From positions 1,674,001-1,738,000 of the forward strand of contig NZ_JAFEJA010000001.1 in the NCBI RefSeq assembly GCF_016919245.1: a DNA stretch of 64,000 bases. Direction: 5' to 3'. Shown here piece by piece: positions 46,886 to 56,094 of this stretch. Position numbers and translations under genes: made by a program. The stretch is from Streptomyces zhihengii (lineage in GTDB: Bacteria; Actinomycetota; Actinomycetes; Streptomycetales; Streptomycetaceae). The notes below the pieces were generated by a model. That model ran no database searches. It saw only the letters and a program-made list of their open reading frames with translations, and was not told the DNA's origin. The stretch's first letter is position 1. Every line of letters starts with the position of its first letter.

Positions 46886-49030
46886 TTACGCCTCCCAGAC
46901 GCCCACCGCCGTACGGTCGTCGGCGTACCCCTTCACACGCACCTGGACGTCGGCGAGGAAAGCGGTCATGCCCGGCGGGTCCTGTCCGTGCCAGCGGGCG
47001 GCCAGCTCACCGGCGAGCGCCGGCTCACCGCGCAGCGGCTCGGCGAGGCCGGTGCCGCACAGCAGGAGCGTGTCACCCGGACGGGCCACCGAGGCGCGGA
47101 AGCGGAACGGGTCGGCGGGGGGCGGGACGGGCTCCTCGATCACGGGGGGCCGGGTGGCGATGCTGAGGTCCATGGTGAGCCGGTCGCCGTCCGGGCCGGC
47201 CTCGGGCGGGGCGGAGCCGTAGCCGACGACCGGCTCGCCGGGTGCCCGCTCGGGCACCAGCGGTTCGAGGTCCTGCCAGGCGCCGTCCCGCAGCCGGAAC
47301 AGCCCGCCAGGGCCGACCCCGAAGAAGACCCGGGTGCGGCACTCGGGGTCGGCGGACAGCAGCAGACAGCGCAGCCCGGCGGTGTACTCCTCCGGGGCGA
47401 CGCCGAGTTCGGCCGCGCGGGCACGGAGCCGCCCGAGGCTGCGGTCGGTGAGCCGGTGGAGCCCCGAGCGCAGGTCGCCCCGGCGGCCCGCCCTTATGTC
47501 GTCGGCGAGGCGGGCGTGGCTGCGGCCGACGGCCGTCCCGATCCAGCGGCAGGCGTCGCCCGCGGCGAGGTGCGCGTACTCGGTGTGCCGGCTGCCGCCC
47601 GCGACGGCCACCAGCACGAGCGCGTCGGGGCCGGTGCCGAACCGTGCGGTGAGCAGGGCGTCGCTGCGCGGTTCGCCCCGGAAGCGCGCCGAGTCGCCCC
47701 GCACGGACGCGGCCCGCAGCGTGTACGTCCCGTACCGGGCCCCGTCGATCACGGTGTCGGCCACCAGCCGGTCCAGCTCCAGCGCGTCGGCCGCGGGCAG
47801 CGCGGTGGGCTCGGGCTCGTACGTCGGCGGCCCGCCCCCGACATGCCCGACACCGGACCGGCCGCCGAGCGACACCGGCTCGTCCGCCCCGGCCCGCTCC
47901 TCGGCCGGGGCCGCGCCGCCCCCGTCCGCCGCCGACCGCCCGGGCTCCGGCACACGCCGCTCGGTGCCCTCGCCCGCCGCCGACCGCCCGGGCTCCGGCA
48001 CACGCCGCTCGGTGCCCTCGTCCGGGGCCGGCCGCTCGGGCTCCGGCGCACGCCGCTCGGTGTCCTCCGCCCAGGGGTCCCGCGCGGGGCGGGCCGGCGG
48101 CACGGCGGACCAGGGCCCCGCGCCCTCGGGCCGCCGCGACACGTCGCTCCGCGGATCGGCAGGCGCCTCCGGCGGCAGCCACGGCGGCCGCACCGGCTCC
48201 CACCCCGCCCGCCCGCCCGCGGGGGACGGCGGGGGCGGCTGCGCCGCCCCGGCGGCGTAGGTCGGCGGTTCGGCCGCGGCGGCCGGCGCCGGGCTGTCCA
48301 CCTCACCGTCCGGCGCAGCCGCGCCGGGCAACGGGCCTCCGCCCGGCACCGGAACCGAACCCGCCTCGCGCGACCAGCCCTCCGCCGCGGGCGGAGGAGA
48401 ACCCGCTTCCGACGAGATCCCGTCCCCCGCGCCGGACGAAGCACCCGCCGCGCCCGGCGGCGAAGCCTGGCCGGGCAGCGGGCCCCCTCCCCGGGGCGGA
48501 GGCGAACTCGTGCCGGTCCAGGGGCCATCGGTCAACCGCGGAGGCGTCTTCGCATCGGCGCCGCCCGGCGAGGCCGCACCGCCTTGCGGCCGCTCCGCCG
48601 GAGGCGAACCCGCCCGCGGCGAGAACCCGTCTCCCGCAGCGGGCGCCGCGCCCGGCGGCGAAGCCCGGCCGGGCAGCGGTACCTCCCTCGGAGACGGAGG
48701 CGGAGCCGAACCCGCCGCCCGCGACGCCCCGTCGCCCGGGCCGGGGGGCGAACTCGGGTCTGAGGCAGCCGCGTCCGGCGCACCGGGAGGCGAACTCGCG
48801 CCCGGAGCGGGCGTGTCCGGCGCGTCCGCGGGGGCGGGAGACGGCTCCGGAGGCGGGTCCCACCAGGCGCGGGGGCGGGCCGCCGGGGCCGAGGCGAGGC
48901 GCTCGTCGAGGGTGTCGTCCGTCGGTGCGGGCGGCGGGCCCGTGTCCGGGGCCGCGTCGTCGTAGAGCTTCGCCCACCAGTCGTCCTCGGCGCTCGGCCC
49001 GGACGGCCGCCGCTCCCCCTGATCGCTCAT
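46886..49030 (-). CDS. PP2C-like domain protein with long Pro-rich N-terminus
   Basis: 714 residues. Residues 1-~440 are low-complexity Pro/Ala/Gly/Ser with WWAKLYDDAAPD near the start and three ~16-residue TERRVPEPGRSAA units. The C-terminal ~265 residues are PP2C-like: SVRGDSARFRGEPRSDALLT, LVLVAVAGGSRHTEYAHLAA, GVGPGGLFRLRDGAWQDLEP, ARPGDTLLLCGTGLAEPL. The metal-binding VxDGxG motif is VAVAGGSR, so it may be inactive as a phosphatase. ATG 49030 with AAGGGC just before it. A signalling or scaffold role is possible; no kinase gene adjoins. Confidence 0.78.
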   Translation of the reverse strand: MSDQGERRPSGPSAEDDWWAKLYDDAAPDTGPPPAPTDDTLDERLASAPAARPRAWWDPPPEPSPAPADAPDTPAPGASSPPGAPDAAASDPSSPPGPGDGASRAAGSAPPPSPREVPLPGRASPPGAAPAAGDGFSPRAGSPPAERPQGGAASPGGADAKTPPRLTDGPWTGTSSPPPRGGGPLPGQASPPGAAGASSGAGDGISSEAGSPPPAAEGWSREAGSVPVPGGGPLPGAAAPDGEVDSPAPAAAAEPPTYAAGAAQPPPPSPAGGRAGWEPVRPPWLPPEAPADPRSDVSRRPEGAGPWSAVPPARPARDPWAEDTERRAPEPERPAPDEGTERRVPEPGRSAAGEGTERRVPEPGRSAADGGGAAPAEERAGADEPVSLGGRSGVGHVGGGPPTYEPEPTALPAADALELDRLVADTVIDGARYGTYTLRAASVRGDSARFRGEPRSDALLTARFGTGPDALVLVAVAGGSRHTEYAHLAAGDACRWIGTAVGRSHARLADDIRAGRRGDLRSGLHRLTDRSLGRLRARAAELGVAPEEYTAGLRCLLLSADPECRTRVFFGVGPGGLFRLRDGAWQDLEPLVPERAPGEPVVGYGSAPPEAGPDGDRLTMDLSIATRPPVIEEPVPPPADPFRFRASVARPGDTLLLCGTGLAEPLRGEPALAGELAARWHGQDPPGMTAFLADVQVRVKGYADDRTAVGVWEA
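47928..48071 (-). repeat. 48-bp tandem repeat inside the PP2C-like gene
   Basis: Units start at 47928 and 47976 and are almost identical; a third at 48024 has diverged. In frame, each encodes a 16-residue unit with ERRVPEPGR. Confidence 0.85.
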
Positions 49031-49110
49031 GCCCTTATTGTCCACCGCCGGGCCCCGCGGAAAACGGTCCCCGGCGAAAAATGGCAATGCGACAAACGGC
49101 GTAGGGAAAG

Positions 49111-49158
49111 GGTCCGCCGGACGGCCCAACCCCCCACGGGAAGGACGCCCGGCGGACC
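49111..49158. terminator. Hairpin downstream of the subtilase gene
   Basis: GGTCCGCCGG (49111-49120) pairs with CCGGCGGACC (49149-49158). It starts nine bases beyond the subtilase stop codon on the minus strand. Confidence 0.65.
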
Positions 49159-49166
49159 GTTCGTGA

Positions 49167-52100
49167 TCAGCGCACGGCGTATGCGCCGACCACGAGCTGG
49201 GTGACGGAGTTGCCCCTGGCATCCGTCAGTTCGGTCTTCAGCGTGACCTGCTCGCCCGACGCGCCCGCGTGGTCCACGCCTGCGCTCCAGGTGCCGCCGC
49301 GCCGCTCGGTGACCGCCTCGGTCCAGCTCTCACCGCCGTCGTAGGAGTACGACAGCTTCGCGGCGGTCAGGGCGCCGGGTTCGTAGCCCGCGTGGCCGGT
49401 GACGCCGAGGGTGATCCGCTGTCCGTCGCGCGCGGCGACGGTCTTGAGGCCGTCCTCCGGGAGACCGTATCCCGGGAACAGCAGGGGGATCCCTTGTGAG
49501 TACACGTTCTCGTCGAGACGGGACGTGAACTTCCAGGTCGTCTGCGCCTGTGTCGAGCGCTTCCAGACCGCGGCCGGCTGTCCGATCTTCATCTGGGTGA
49601 GGGTGAGTTCGTACGAGCCGTCCTCCGCCGGGACCTCGAAGACCCCGAACGGATATCCAGTCTGCCCTATCTGCTCGCCGTTGCGCACCAGTCGCATGTT
49701 TCCGATGTCGCCGAACGACCCCTGCTGCGCGCTGTGTTCACTGTCCGCCCACATCGCGGGAGCCACGCCGATCAGGTTCCCCTGCCGTTCGCCGGCGAGC
49801 GCGGGAGCACCGTCGGCGTCCCGCGGGGCGGCCGGCCGGACGACGCCGCCGTACCAGGACTCGTCGCGGACCGAGCCGGAGCGGTAGCTGCGCGCGGTGT
49901 CCGTCATGAGCTCGCCCCAGGGGAAGCTGGAGGCGACGTGGTGCTGGTAGCGGGTGCCGCCCGGCGAGTGGAACTCGGTGCGCGTGCCCGGCACGCCGAC
50001 CAGGTCGAAGCCGGACATGTTCGCGATCGCGCCGCCGGGCCGCTGCACCAGGACGCTGTCGCTGAAGTCGGCGCCGACCCCCATCGCGTGGTAGGTGGCC
50101 TCGGTCCTGGCGAGCTTCGCGTCCCGGACCCGGTAGGTGCGCGGGGAGGTGACGGGGCCGTCCTCCGGCTGCACCAGGTTGTAGACGTAGGGGCTGCGGG
50201 CCGTCGCCTTCCAGCGCAGCGTCACCGGGCCGGTCTCCAGGGCCGTGAGCAGCGCGGCCGCCTGCGCGGCCTCGATCCCGAGGACGGGGTGGGGCGCGGT
50301 GCCGAAGCCGGTGGACGGCAGCCACGCGCCGGGGGCCGGGCGGTGGACGAGGGCCGCGACGGCGCCCGCGGCCTTGGCGTTGCGGGCCGCGGTGACGGCG
50401 CTCGCGCTGCCGTCCGGCAGGCGGATCAGGGCGAACTTGCCCTGGACACCGGCCGCTTGCAGCTCCTCGGGGGTGCCGGTGCCCGCGTCGGCGAGCCGTG
50501 CCTCGCCGGTTCCGTCGAGGTTGACGGAGCCGACGCTGCCGGCGACGGGGTGCAGTTCCGGGCCGCCGACCGCCTTCAGGCTCTCCACGAGGGGGGCGTA
50601 GGCGCGCCAGTAGCTGGCGAACTCGAATCCGCCGTCCCTCGCGCGCCCCTGGACGTCGGCGTAGACGCCGCGGGCGAGCCGGTTGCCGGTGAGGGTGCCG
50701 GCGTGCAGCCAGGTGTCGTCCCAGGTGCGGGAGAAGGCGAGGGTGGTGGTGCGGGTCTCGGTGGGGCGGTCGGTGTCGACACGCAGCCGGTGGGCCCGGC
50801 GGGCGTCGAGGACGACGGTGGTGTCCCCGGTGATCTCGGTCTGGGGACGGCCGAGGTAGGACAGGGTGCCGTCGGCGGTCTCCACGTAGGAGGAGAGGAA
50901 GTAGGAGCCGGGGCGCAGGCGGTAGACCTGGTCGGCGGCGCCGTCGTTGAAGCGGCGCTCGCCGGTGGCGGTGTCGGTTCCGATCACGTCGAGCGAGGAG
51001 ACGCCGCCGGCGGGCCGGCCGGCCCGGTCGAGGAGCTTCACGCGCAGGGTGACGGTCTCCGGTTCGACGTACAGCGCGAACGGGGTGGAGACGGCGGTGC
51101 CCCGTGCGGTGGCGACGACCCGGCCGGTGACGTCGCCGTACTGGGCGCGGTCGAGGCGTGCCGAGGGGTCGAGGGTCAGCGGCACGGAGACGGTGGCGCC
51201 GGCCGGGACGGTGACCTTGCGGGCGCCGAGCCGGGCGAGCGGCCCGCGGACGGCGGAGCCGTCGTTGCCGGTGAGGGCGCGCACGGCGAGGTCGAGGGTG
51301 ACCGGGCGGTCGCCGTGGTTGGTGTAGGGGACGCCGACGGTGGTGCGGTCGCTGCCGTGCTGCGGCCAGGCGAAGGATCCGCCCTGGACGGCGGGCGCGC
51401 CGGTGACGGTGGTGTCGACGGCGGCCTTGACGTCCAGCCGTCCGCCGCCGGTCTCGCGCACGTCGCCGGGGACGGACGAGCGGGCGGAGGAGACGAGGGC
51501 GGCCTTGATCCGTGCCGCGTTCCACTCGGGGTGGCGCTGCCTGACGAGGGCGGCGGCGCCCGCGACGTGCGGGGTGGCCATGGAGGTGCCGGACATGGCG
51601 CGGTAGGCGTGCACGCCGCGGCCGCCGGCCGCGGCGGCGGAGATCGCGACGCCGGGCGCGGCGATCTCCGGCTTGAGGGTGTGGGTGACGATCGCGGGGC
51701 CGCGGCTGGAGAACGGCGCGGTGCTGTCGTCGCGGTCGACGGCTCCGACGGTGAGGACGCCGGGGGCGCAGCCGGGTGAGGAGACGGTGCCGGAGCCGGG
51801 TCCGGTGTTGCCGGCCGCGACCACGAAGAGGGTGTTCTCGTGGGCCTTGGCGAGTTCCTGGGCGGCGACGCTCATGGGGTCGGTGCAGTCGGTCGGTTCG
51901 ATGCTGCCGAGGCTCATGGAGACGACGTCGGCCTTCTGGTCGACGGCCCACTGCATGCCGGCGATGATCCAGGAGGTGGCGCCGGATCCCGAGTCGTCGA
52001 GCACCTTGCCGCTGATCAGGTCCGCGCCGGGGGCGACACCCTTGTTCCGGCCGCCGCTCGCGGCGCCGGATCCGCCGACGGTGGAGATCACATGGGTGCC

Positions 52101-52910
52101 GTGGCCCCGCCGGTCGTCCGGGCCCGCGGAGCCGGTGAAGTCCTCGGCGGCGCTCACCCGGCCCTTCAGGTCGGGGTGTTCGGCGTCCACGCCGGTGTCG
52201 AGGACGGCGACCTTGGTGCCCTTGCCGTCGTATCCGGCCGCCCAGGCGAGGTCCGCGCCGACCTGGCGGGTCGAACGGTCCAGGGCGGCCTCGACCTTGC
52301 GGTCGAGCCACAGCTTGCGCAGTCCGGCCGCGGCGCGGGAGCGGGTGCCGGTGACGTCGGCCCAGAAGTCGGCGGCCCTGTCCTTGTCGGCCGTGAGGGC
52401 GACGCCGTCGACGGCGTCCAGCACGGGGCCGCGTTCGGCGCCGCGCGGGACGGCGGGTGCGGTGCGGGCGACGCCGTCGCGGTAGGTGGCGATGAGCGGC
52501 AGGGTCTCGGATCCGGTGTCGTCGTAGCCCTGGCGGATGAGTCCGGTGACGTTGAAGAGCTGTTCGTCGACCCGGCCGGCGGCGAGCGCCGGGACGGCGG
52601 TCTCGGGGTAGACGTACAGGTCGTCGCCCGAGGTGCGGGTCTGCACGACGGGGGTGGTGCCGTCGGGGCGCGGCAGCGCGGCGGCCGCGGGGCGGCCGGC
52701 GGCGTCGTGGGTCACCAGCACGCGGTCGCCGGTGACCAGCGTGACGGTGGCCGTCCGGCCGTCCTGGCGGGCCGCGGCCTCGCTGCCCGTCAGCGGGGGG
52801 CGGCCGGCCGTGTCGTGCGGCGGGTCTGCGGCGGCAACCGGTGCGAGGGCGCTGACGGCGAGGACGGCGGCGGTGGCCGCTCCCAGTGCCGTACGCGATA
52901 TCGGACGCAT
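49167..52910 (-). CDS. Secreted S8 family serine peptidase (subtilase)
   Basis: 1247 residues. Signal peptide ISRTALGAATAAVLAVSALA followed by PVAAADPP; propeptide to ~220. Catalytic triad: Asp in KVAVLDTGVD (~238), His in RGHGTHV (~270), Ser in SGTSMATPHVAG (~443); AAGNTGPGSG carries the oxyanion Asn. A PA-like insert (LIRLPDGSASAVTAARNAKA, GAVAALVHRPAPGAWL) lies near 830 and the C-terminal ~700 residues are beta-rich. ATG 52910 follows GGGAGAG. It diverges from a TrmB/LuxR regulator gene. Its activity may be checked by SSI-type inhibitors such as the one at 57.5 kb, though that is inference. Confidence 0.94.
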   Translation of the reverse strand: MRPISRTALGAATAAVLAVSALAPVAAADPPHDTAGRPPLTGSEAAARQDGRTATVTLVTGDRVLVTHDAAGRPAAAALPRPDGTTPVVQTRTSGDDLYVYPETAVPALAAGRVDEQLFNVTGLIRQGYDDTGSETLPLIATYRDGVARTAPAVPRGAERGPVLDAVDGVALTADKDRAADFWADVTGTRSRAAAGLRKLWLDRKVEAALDRSTRQVGADLAWAAGYDGKGTKVAVLDTGVDAEHPDLKGRVSAAEDFTGSAGPDDRRGHGTHVISTVGGSGAASGGRNKGVAPGADLISGKVLDDSGSGATSWIIAGMQWAVDQKADVVSMSLGSIEPTDCTDPMSVAAQELAKAHENTLFVVAAGNTGPGSGTVSSPGCAPGVLTVGAVDRDDSTAPFSSRGPAIVTHTLKPEIAAPGVAISAAAAGGRGVHAYRAMSGTSMATPHVAGAAALVRQRHPEWNAARIKAALVSSARSSVPGDVRETGGGRLDVKAAVDTTVTGAPAVQGGSFAWPQHGSDRTTVGVPYTNHGDRPVTLDLAVRALTGNDGSAVRGPLARLGARKVTVPAGATVSVPLTLDPSARLDRAQYGDVTGRVVATARGTAVSTPFALYVEPETVTLRVKLLDRAGRPAGGVSSLDVIGTDTATGERRFNDGAADQVYRLRPGSYFLSSYVETADGTLSYLGRPQTEITGDTTVVLDARRAHRLRVDTDRPTETRTTTLAFSRTWDDTWLHAGTLTGNRLARGVYADVQGRARDGGFEFASYWRAYAPLVESLKAVGGPELHPVAGSVGSVNLDGTGEARLADAGTGTPEELQAAGVQGKFALIRLPDGSASAVTAARNAKAAGAVAALVHRPAPGAWLPSTGFGTAPHPVLGIEAAQAAALLTALETGPVTLRWKATARSPYVYNLVQPEDGPVTSPRTYRVRDAKLARTEATYHAMGVGADFSDSVLVQRPGGAIANMSGFDLVGVPGTRTEFHSPGGTRYQHHVASSFPWGELMTDTARSYRSGSVRDESWYGGVVRPAAPRDADGAPALAGERQGNLIGVAPAMWADSEHSAQQGSFGDIGNMRLVRNGEQIGQTGYPFGVFEVPAEDGSYELTLTQMKIGQPAAVWKRSTQAQTTWKFTSRLDENVYSQGIPLLFPGYGLPEDGLKTVAARDGQRITLGVTGHAGYEPGALTAAKLSYSYDGGESWTEAVTERRGGTWSAGVDHAGASGEQVTLKTELTDARGNSVTQLVVGAYAVR

Positions 52911-53095
52911 CGCTCTCCCATTCCGAAACCGGCAGGAAACGGGTACAAAGGCCCGACTGCCGGAGGCTGTTGGTGCTGCGGTGGCGCCACATTGGCAGAG
53001 GAGCGGGTGATGCAGGGATGATGTTGCGCGGCGGGTTTGCGCCGTGGCCGATTTCCGCCACGGCGGCCACAGGGGCACGTCCGGGGAGGGGCACT

Positions 53096-54097
53096 GTGCT
53101 GGGAGCGATAGGTCTCGACGAACGGCAGGAGATCGCCTACCGCGCGCTGGTCGCGCTGGGCGCGGCGGAGATCGCCGATCTCGCGCACCGGCTGGCGCTG
53201 CCGGAGCCGGAGACCGAGCGGGCGCTGCGCCGGCTGGAGCAGCAGGGGCTGGCGGCGCAGTCGTCGGCGCGGACCGGACGCTGGGTGGCGGCGCCGCCGG
53301 GCGTGGCGCTCGGGGCGCTGCTGACGCAGCAGCGGCACGAGCTGGAGCGGGCCGAGCTGGCCGCGGCGCTGCTGGCGGAGGAGTACCGGGCGGAGTCGGC
53401 CGAGCCGGCGGTGCACGACCTGGTGGAGGTGGTGACCGGGGCGAGCGCGGTCACCCACCGTTTCGTGCAGTTGCAGCTCGGCGCCGTGGACGAGGTCTGC
53501 GCCCTGGTCACGGGGAAGCCGATCGCGGTCAGCGGCATGGACAACGAGGCGGAGGAGAAGGCGGCGGGTCGGGGCGTCACCTACCGGGTGGTGGTCGAGC
53601 GCGAGGTGCTCACCATGCCGGACGGGATCACCGAGCTGACGGCGGCGCTCGGCCGCGACGAGCAGGTCAGGGTGGCCGACCGGGTACCGACCAAGCTCGT
53701 CGTCGCGGACGGCTCGCTCGCCATGGTGCCGCTGACCGGGCGCGGGGCGGAGCCCGCGGCGCTGGTGGTCCACGCCAGCGGTCTGCTGGAGTCCCTGATG
53801 GGCCTGTTCGAGGCGGTGTGGCGGGAGGCGCTGCCGCTGCGGCTGTCTGCCGGCGGCGACTCGGTCGCCGAGGACGCGGGCGCGGTCCCGGACGCCACGG
53901 ACCTCCAGATCCTGTCGCTGCTCCTCGCGGGCATGACGGACGCGAGCGTGGCCAAGCAGCTCGACCTGGGGCTGCGCACGGTGCAGCGCAGGGTGAAGGG
54001 CCTGATGGAGCTGACCGGCGTCACGACCCGGCTGCAGCTCGGCTGGCACGCCTACGCACGCGGCTGGGTCGCCCGCGACCTGCGGGGACGCGACTGA
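53096..54097 (+). CDS. TrmB/LuxR-type helix-turn-helix regulator
   Basis: 333 residues. N-terminal TrmB-like winged helix (LDERQEIAYRALVALGAAEI, RALRRLEQQGLAAQSSARTG); middle PLD-like sensor segment (TYRVVVEREVLTMPDGITEL, RVADRVPTKLVVADGSLAMV); C-terminal LuxR HTH (DLQILSLLLAGMTDASVAKQ, LRTVQRRVKGLMELTGV). Such composite regulators sit next to secreted proteases in Streptomyces. GTG 53096 follows GGGGAGGGG at five bases. 185 bp separate it from the divergent subtilase; it probably regulates that gene, but no operator was identified. Confidence 0.88.
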   Translation: MLGAIGLDERQEIAYRALVALGAAEIADLAHRLALPEPETERALRRLEQQGLAAQSSARTGRWVAAPPGVALGALLTQQRHELERAELAAALLAEEYRAESAEPAVHDLVEVVTGASAVTHRFVQLQLGAVDEVCALVTGKPIAVSGMDNEAEEKAAGRGVTYRVVVEREVLTMPDGITELTAALGRDEQVRVADRVPTKLVVADGSLAMVPLTGRGAEPAALVVHASGLLESLMGLFEAVWREALPLRLSAGGDSVAEDAGAVPDATDLQILSLLLAGMTDASVAKQLDLGLRTVQRRVKGLMELTGVTTRLQLGWHAYARGWVARDLRGRD

Positions 54098-54114
54098 TCC
54101 TGCACGCTGGGCAG

Positions 54115-54597
54115 ATGGGCGTGTGGCAGCTGCTGATGGTCGGCGGGGTGATGCTGCTGGGTCTGCTGGGGGTGCTGGTGCCGGGCGTGCCCGGGCCGTG
54201 GCTGGTGTGGGCCGCCGTGCTCTGGTGGGCCATGCACGAGCTGACGGGCACGGCGTGGGCCCTGCTGGTGGGCGCCACGGCCGTGCTGCTGATCAACCAG
54301 GTCGTGGTGTGGCTGCTGCCGCCCCGCAGGCTGCGCGGGGTGGGGATCACCCGCCGGACGGCCGTCTGCGCGGGCGCGGGAGCGCTGGCCGGCTTCGTGC
54401 TGCTGCCGGTGGTGGGGGCGGTGCCCGGCTTCGTCGGCGGGATCTACCTCTGCGAGCGCCGCCGTCTCGGCGGCCACGGCCAGGCGTGGGCCTCGACCCG
54501 CGCGATGATGCGGGCGGCCGGCACCAGCGTCCTGGTGGAGCTGTTCGGCTGCCTGCTGGTCGTGGGGGCCTGGGTGGCGGTCACCCTGCGGGGCTGA
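54115..54597 (+). CDS. DUF456 family membrane protein
   Basis: 160 residues, four hydrophobic segments: LLMVGGVMLLGLLGVLVPGV, GTAWALLVGATAVLLINQVV, VCAGAGALAGFVLLPVVGAV, VLVELFGCLLVVGAWVAVTL. The glycine-rich LVPGVPGPWLVWA loop and VGAVPGFVGGIYLCERRR are typical of DUF456. Function unknown. ATG 54115 lies 17 bp after the regulator stop, so the two may be cotranscribed. Confidence 0.85.
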   Translation: MGVWQLLMVGGVMLLGLLGVLVPGVPGPWLVWAAVLWWAMHELTGTAWALLVGATAVLLINQVVVWLLPPRRLRGVGITRRTAVCAGAGALAGFVLLPVVGAVPGFVGGIYLCERRRLGGHGQAWASTRAMMRAAGTSVLVELFGCLLVVGAWVAVTLRG

Positions 54598-54610
54598 CGG
54601 CCGCCCCGGA

Positions 54611-54643
54611 GCGGTGCCCGGCCCGTGCGGAGCCGGGCACCGC
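54611..54643. terminator. Bidirectional hairpin between converging genes
   Basis: GCGGTGCCCGGC pairs with GCCGGGCACCGC around a nine-base loop, between the DUF456 stop (54597) and the rsgA stop (54652). Confidence 0.75.
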
Positions 54644-54651
54644 GGCCCGGG

Positions 54652-55755
54652 TCAGCGGACGCGACCGCGCTTGGCCTCCATCGCGGCCCTGCCCTCGGCG
54701 CCCCGGAGCTTCCAGTCGCGGCGCATCTCGGCCCGCATCCGGGCGTCCGTCTTGGCGACGATCCGCCGGTTCTCCCGGAGGAGCTTGCGGTAGCTCTCCA
54801 GCCGCCGCTCCGGCAGCGTGCCGTCCTCGACGGCGGCGAGCACGGCGCAGCCCGGTTCGGCCACATGGGCGCAGTCGTGGAAGCGGCACCGGGCCGCGAG
54901 CTCCTCGACCTCGGAGAAGACCTGGCCGACACCGGCCGCCGCGTCCCACAGGCCGACGCCCCGCACGCCGGGGGTGTCGATGAGGACTCCCCCGCCGGGC
55001 AGGACCAGCAGGTTGCGGGTGGTCGTGGTGTGCCGGCCCTTGCCGTCGGTGTCCCGGGTGGCCTGGACGTCCATGACGTCCTCGCCGAGCAGCAGGTTGG
55101 CCAGGGTCGACTTGCCGGCGCCGGAGACGCCCAGCAGCACGCTGGTGCCGCCCGAGAGGATCGCGGCGAGCACCTCGACGCCCTCACCCGTGGCGGAGCT
55201 CACGGGGAGCACCTGGACCCCGGGGGCGGTGGTCTCGACGTCCTGGACCAGGTACGACAGACCGGTGACGTCGGGGACGAGATCCGCCTTGGTGAGCACG
55301 ACGAGCGGTTCGGCGCCGCTCTCCCACGCCAGGGCGAGGAAGCGCTCGATGCGGCCGAGGTCGAGTTCGACGGCGAGCGAGACGCAGACCACCGCGTGGT
55401 CGACGTTGGCCGCGAGGATCTGGCCCTCGGAGCGCTTGGAGGAGGTGGAGCGCGCGAACGCGGTGCGGCGCGGCAGCACGGCCCGGGCGTACTGCGGGTC
55501 GCCGGCGGCGTCCACGGCGACCCAGTCGCCCGTGCACACGACGCGCAGCGGGTCGTGCGGGGTGACGAACTCGGTGTCGGCGTGGACGGTGCCCACCGGG
55601 GTGACGACGTCGCAGCGGCCGCGGTCGACGCGCACGACCCGGCCGGGCAGCAGCCCCCGGTCGGCGTACGGGGCGAAGGCGTCCGCCCAGGCGTCGTCCC
55701 AGCCGTAGGCGGTGAGCGGGTGGGTGTGGAGATCTGCGGAAGCAGGGAGGTTCAA
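54652..55755 (-). CDS. rsgA: Ribosome small-subunit biogenesis GTPase RsgA
   Basis: 367 residues of the circularly permuted GTPase family: OB domain (LPGRVVRVDRGRCDVVTPVG), G4 LTKADLVPD, then G1 LGVSGAGKSTL, GKGRHTTTTR (G2), DTPG (G3) and the Zn-knuckle CRFHDCAHVAEPGC. RsgA acts in late 30S maturation. The start is TTG at 55755, seven bases after GAAGGG; there is no ATG in the first conserved part. A short reading frame with a strong ribosome site ends 57 bases upstream. Confidence 0.94.
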   Translation of the reverse strand: MNLPASADLHTHPLTAYGWDDAWADAFAPYADRGLLPGRVVRVDRGRCDVVTPVGTVHADTEFVTPHDPLRVVCTGDWVAVDAAGDPQYARAVLPRRTAFARSTSSKRSEGQILAANVDHAVVCVSLAVELDLGRIERFLALAWESGAEPLVVLTKADLVPDVTGLSYLVQDVETTAPGVQVLPVSSATGEGVEVLAAILSGGTSVLLGVSGAGKSTLANLLLGEDVMDVQATRDTDGKGRHTTTTRNLLVLPGGGVLIDTPGVRGVGLWDAAAGVGQVFSEVEELAARCRFHDCAHVAEPGCAVLAAVEDGTLPERRLESYRKLLRENRRIVAKTDARMRAEMRRDWKLRGAEGRAAMEAKRGRVR

Positions 55756-55812
55756 GGGGAGCCCTTCACAGGGTGGCCCCGGCGGCGCCCTGACGGCGCG
55801 GTGTGGTGGATG

Positions 55813-55884
55813 TCAGCCGGTGGCCACGGAGGTGGGATTGACGGTCTCTCGGATGCGGGCAGCGCCCGTCGCCATGACAGCCAT
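55813..55884 (-). CDS. Possible 23-residue peptide upstream of rsgA
   Basis: ATG at 55884 preceded by AGGAGGTGTGACCG, one of the best Shine-Dalgarno sites in the window, opens a 23-codon frame to TGA 55815. It begins MAVMATGAAR and ends NPTSVATG; no hydrophobic segment. A second ATG is at codon 4. It could be a leader whose translation affects rsgA, which has a weak TTG start. No family recognised. Confidence 0.5.
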   Translation of the reverse strand: MAVMATGAARIRETVNPTSVATG

Positions 55885-56094
55885 CGGTCACACCTCCTGG
55901 TCTCGGTCGACTCAGCGGGCGGCCCACCGGGCCGTCCCCTCACAACGGTGCACACGGTAGACCCTGGCCGCCGGCCGGTGCCACCGGTTTTTCCGCCGTG
56001 CCGGACGGGCGGCGGGTGCGGGTGCTCACGCGGCTGCGGACGGGCGGCGCGGGTGCGGGTCACACGGCTGCGGACGGATGCCCGGCACGGGTGC

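Noticed and set aside
46886..53095. Functional link between PP2C-like protein and subtilase
   Set aside because: They are co-directional, but a hairpin at 49111-49158 separates them and nothing in the sequences ties their roles.
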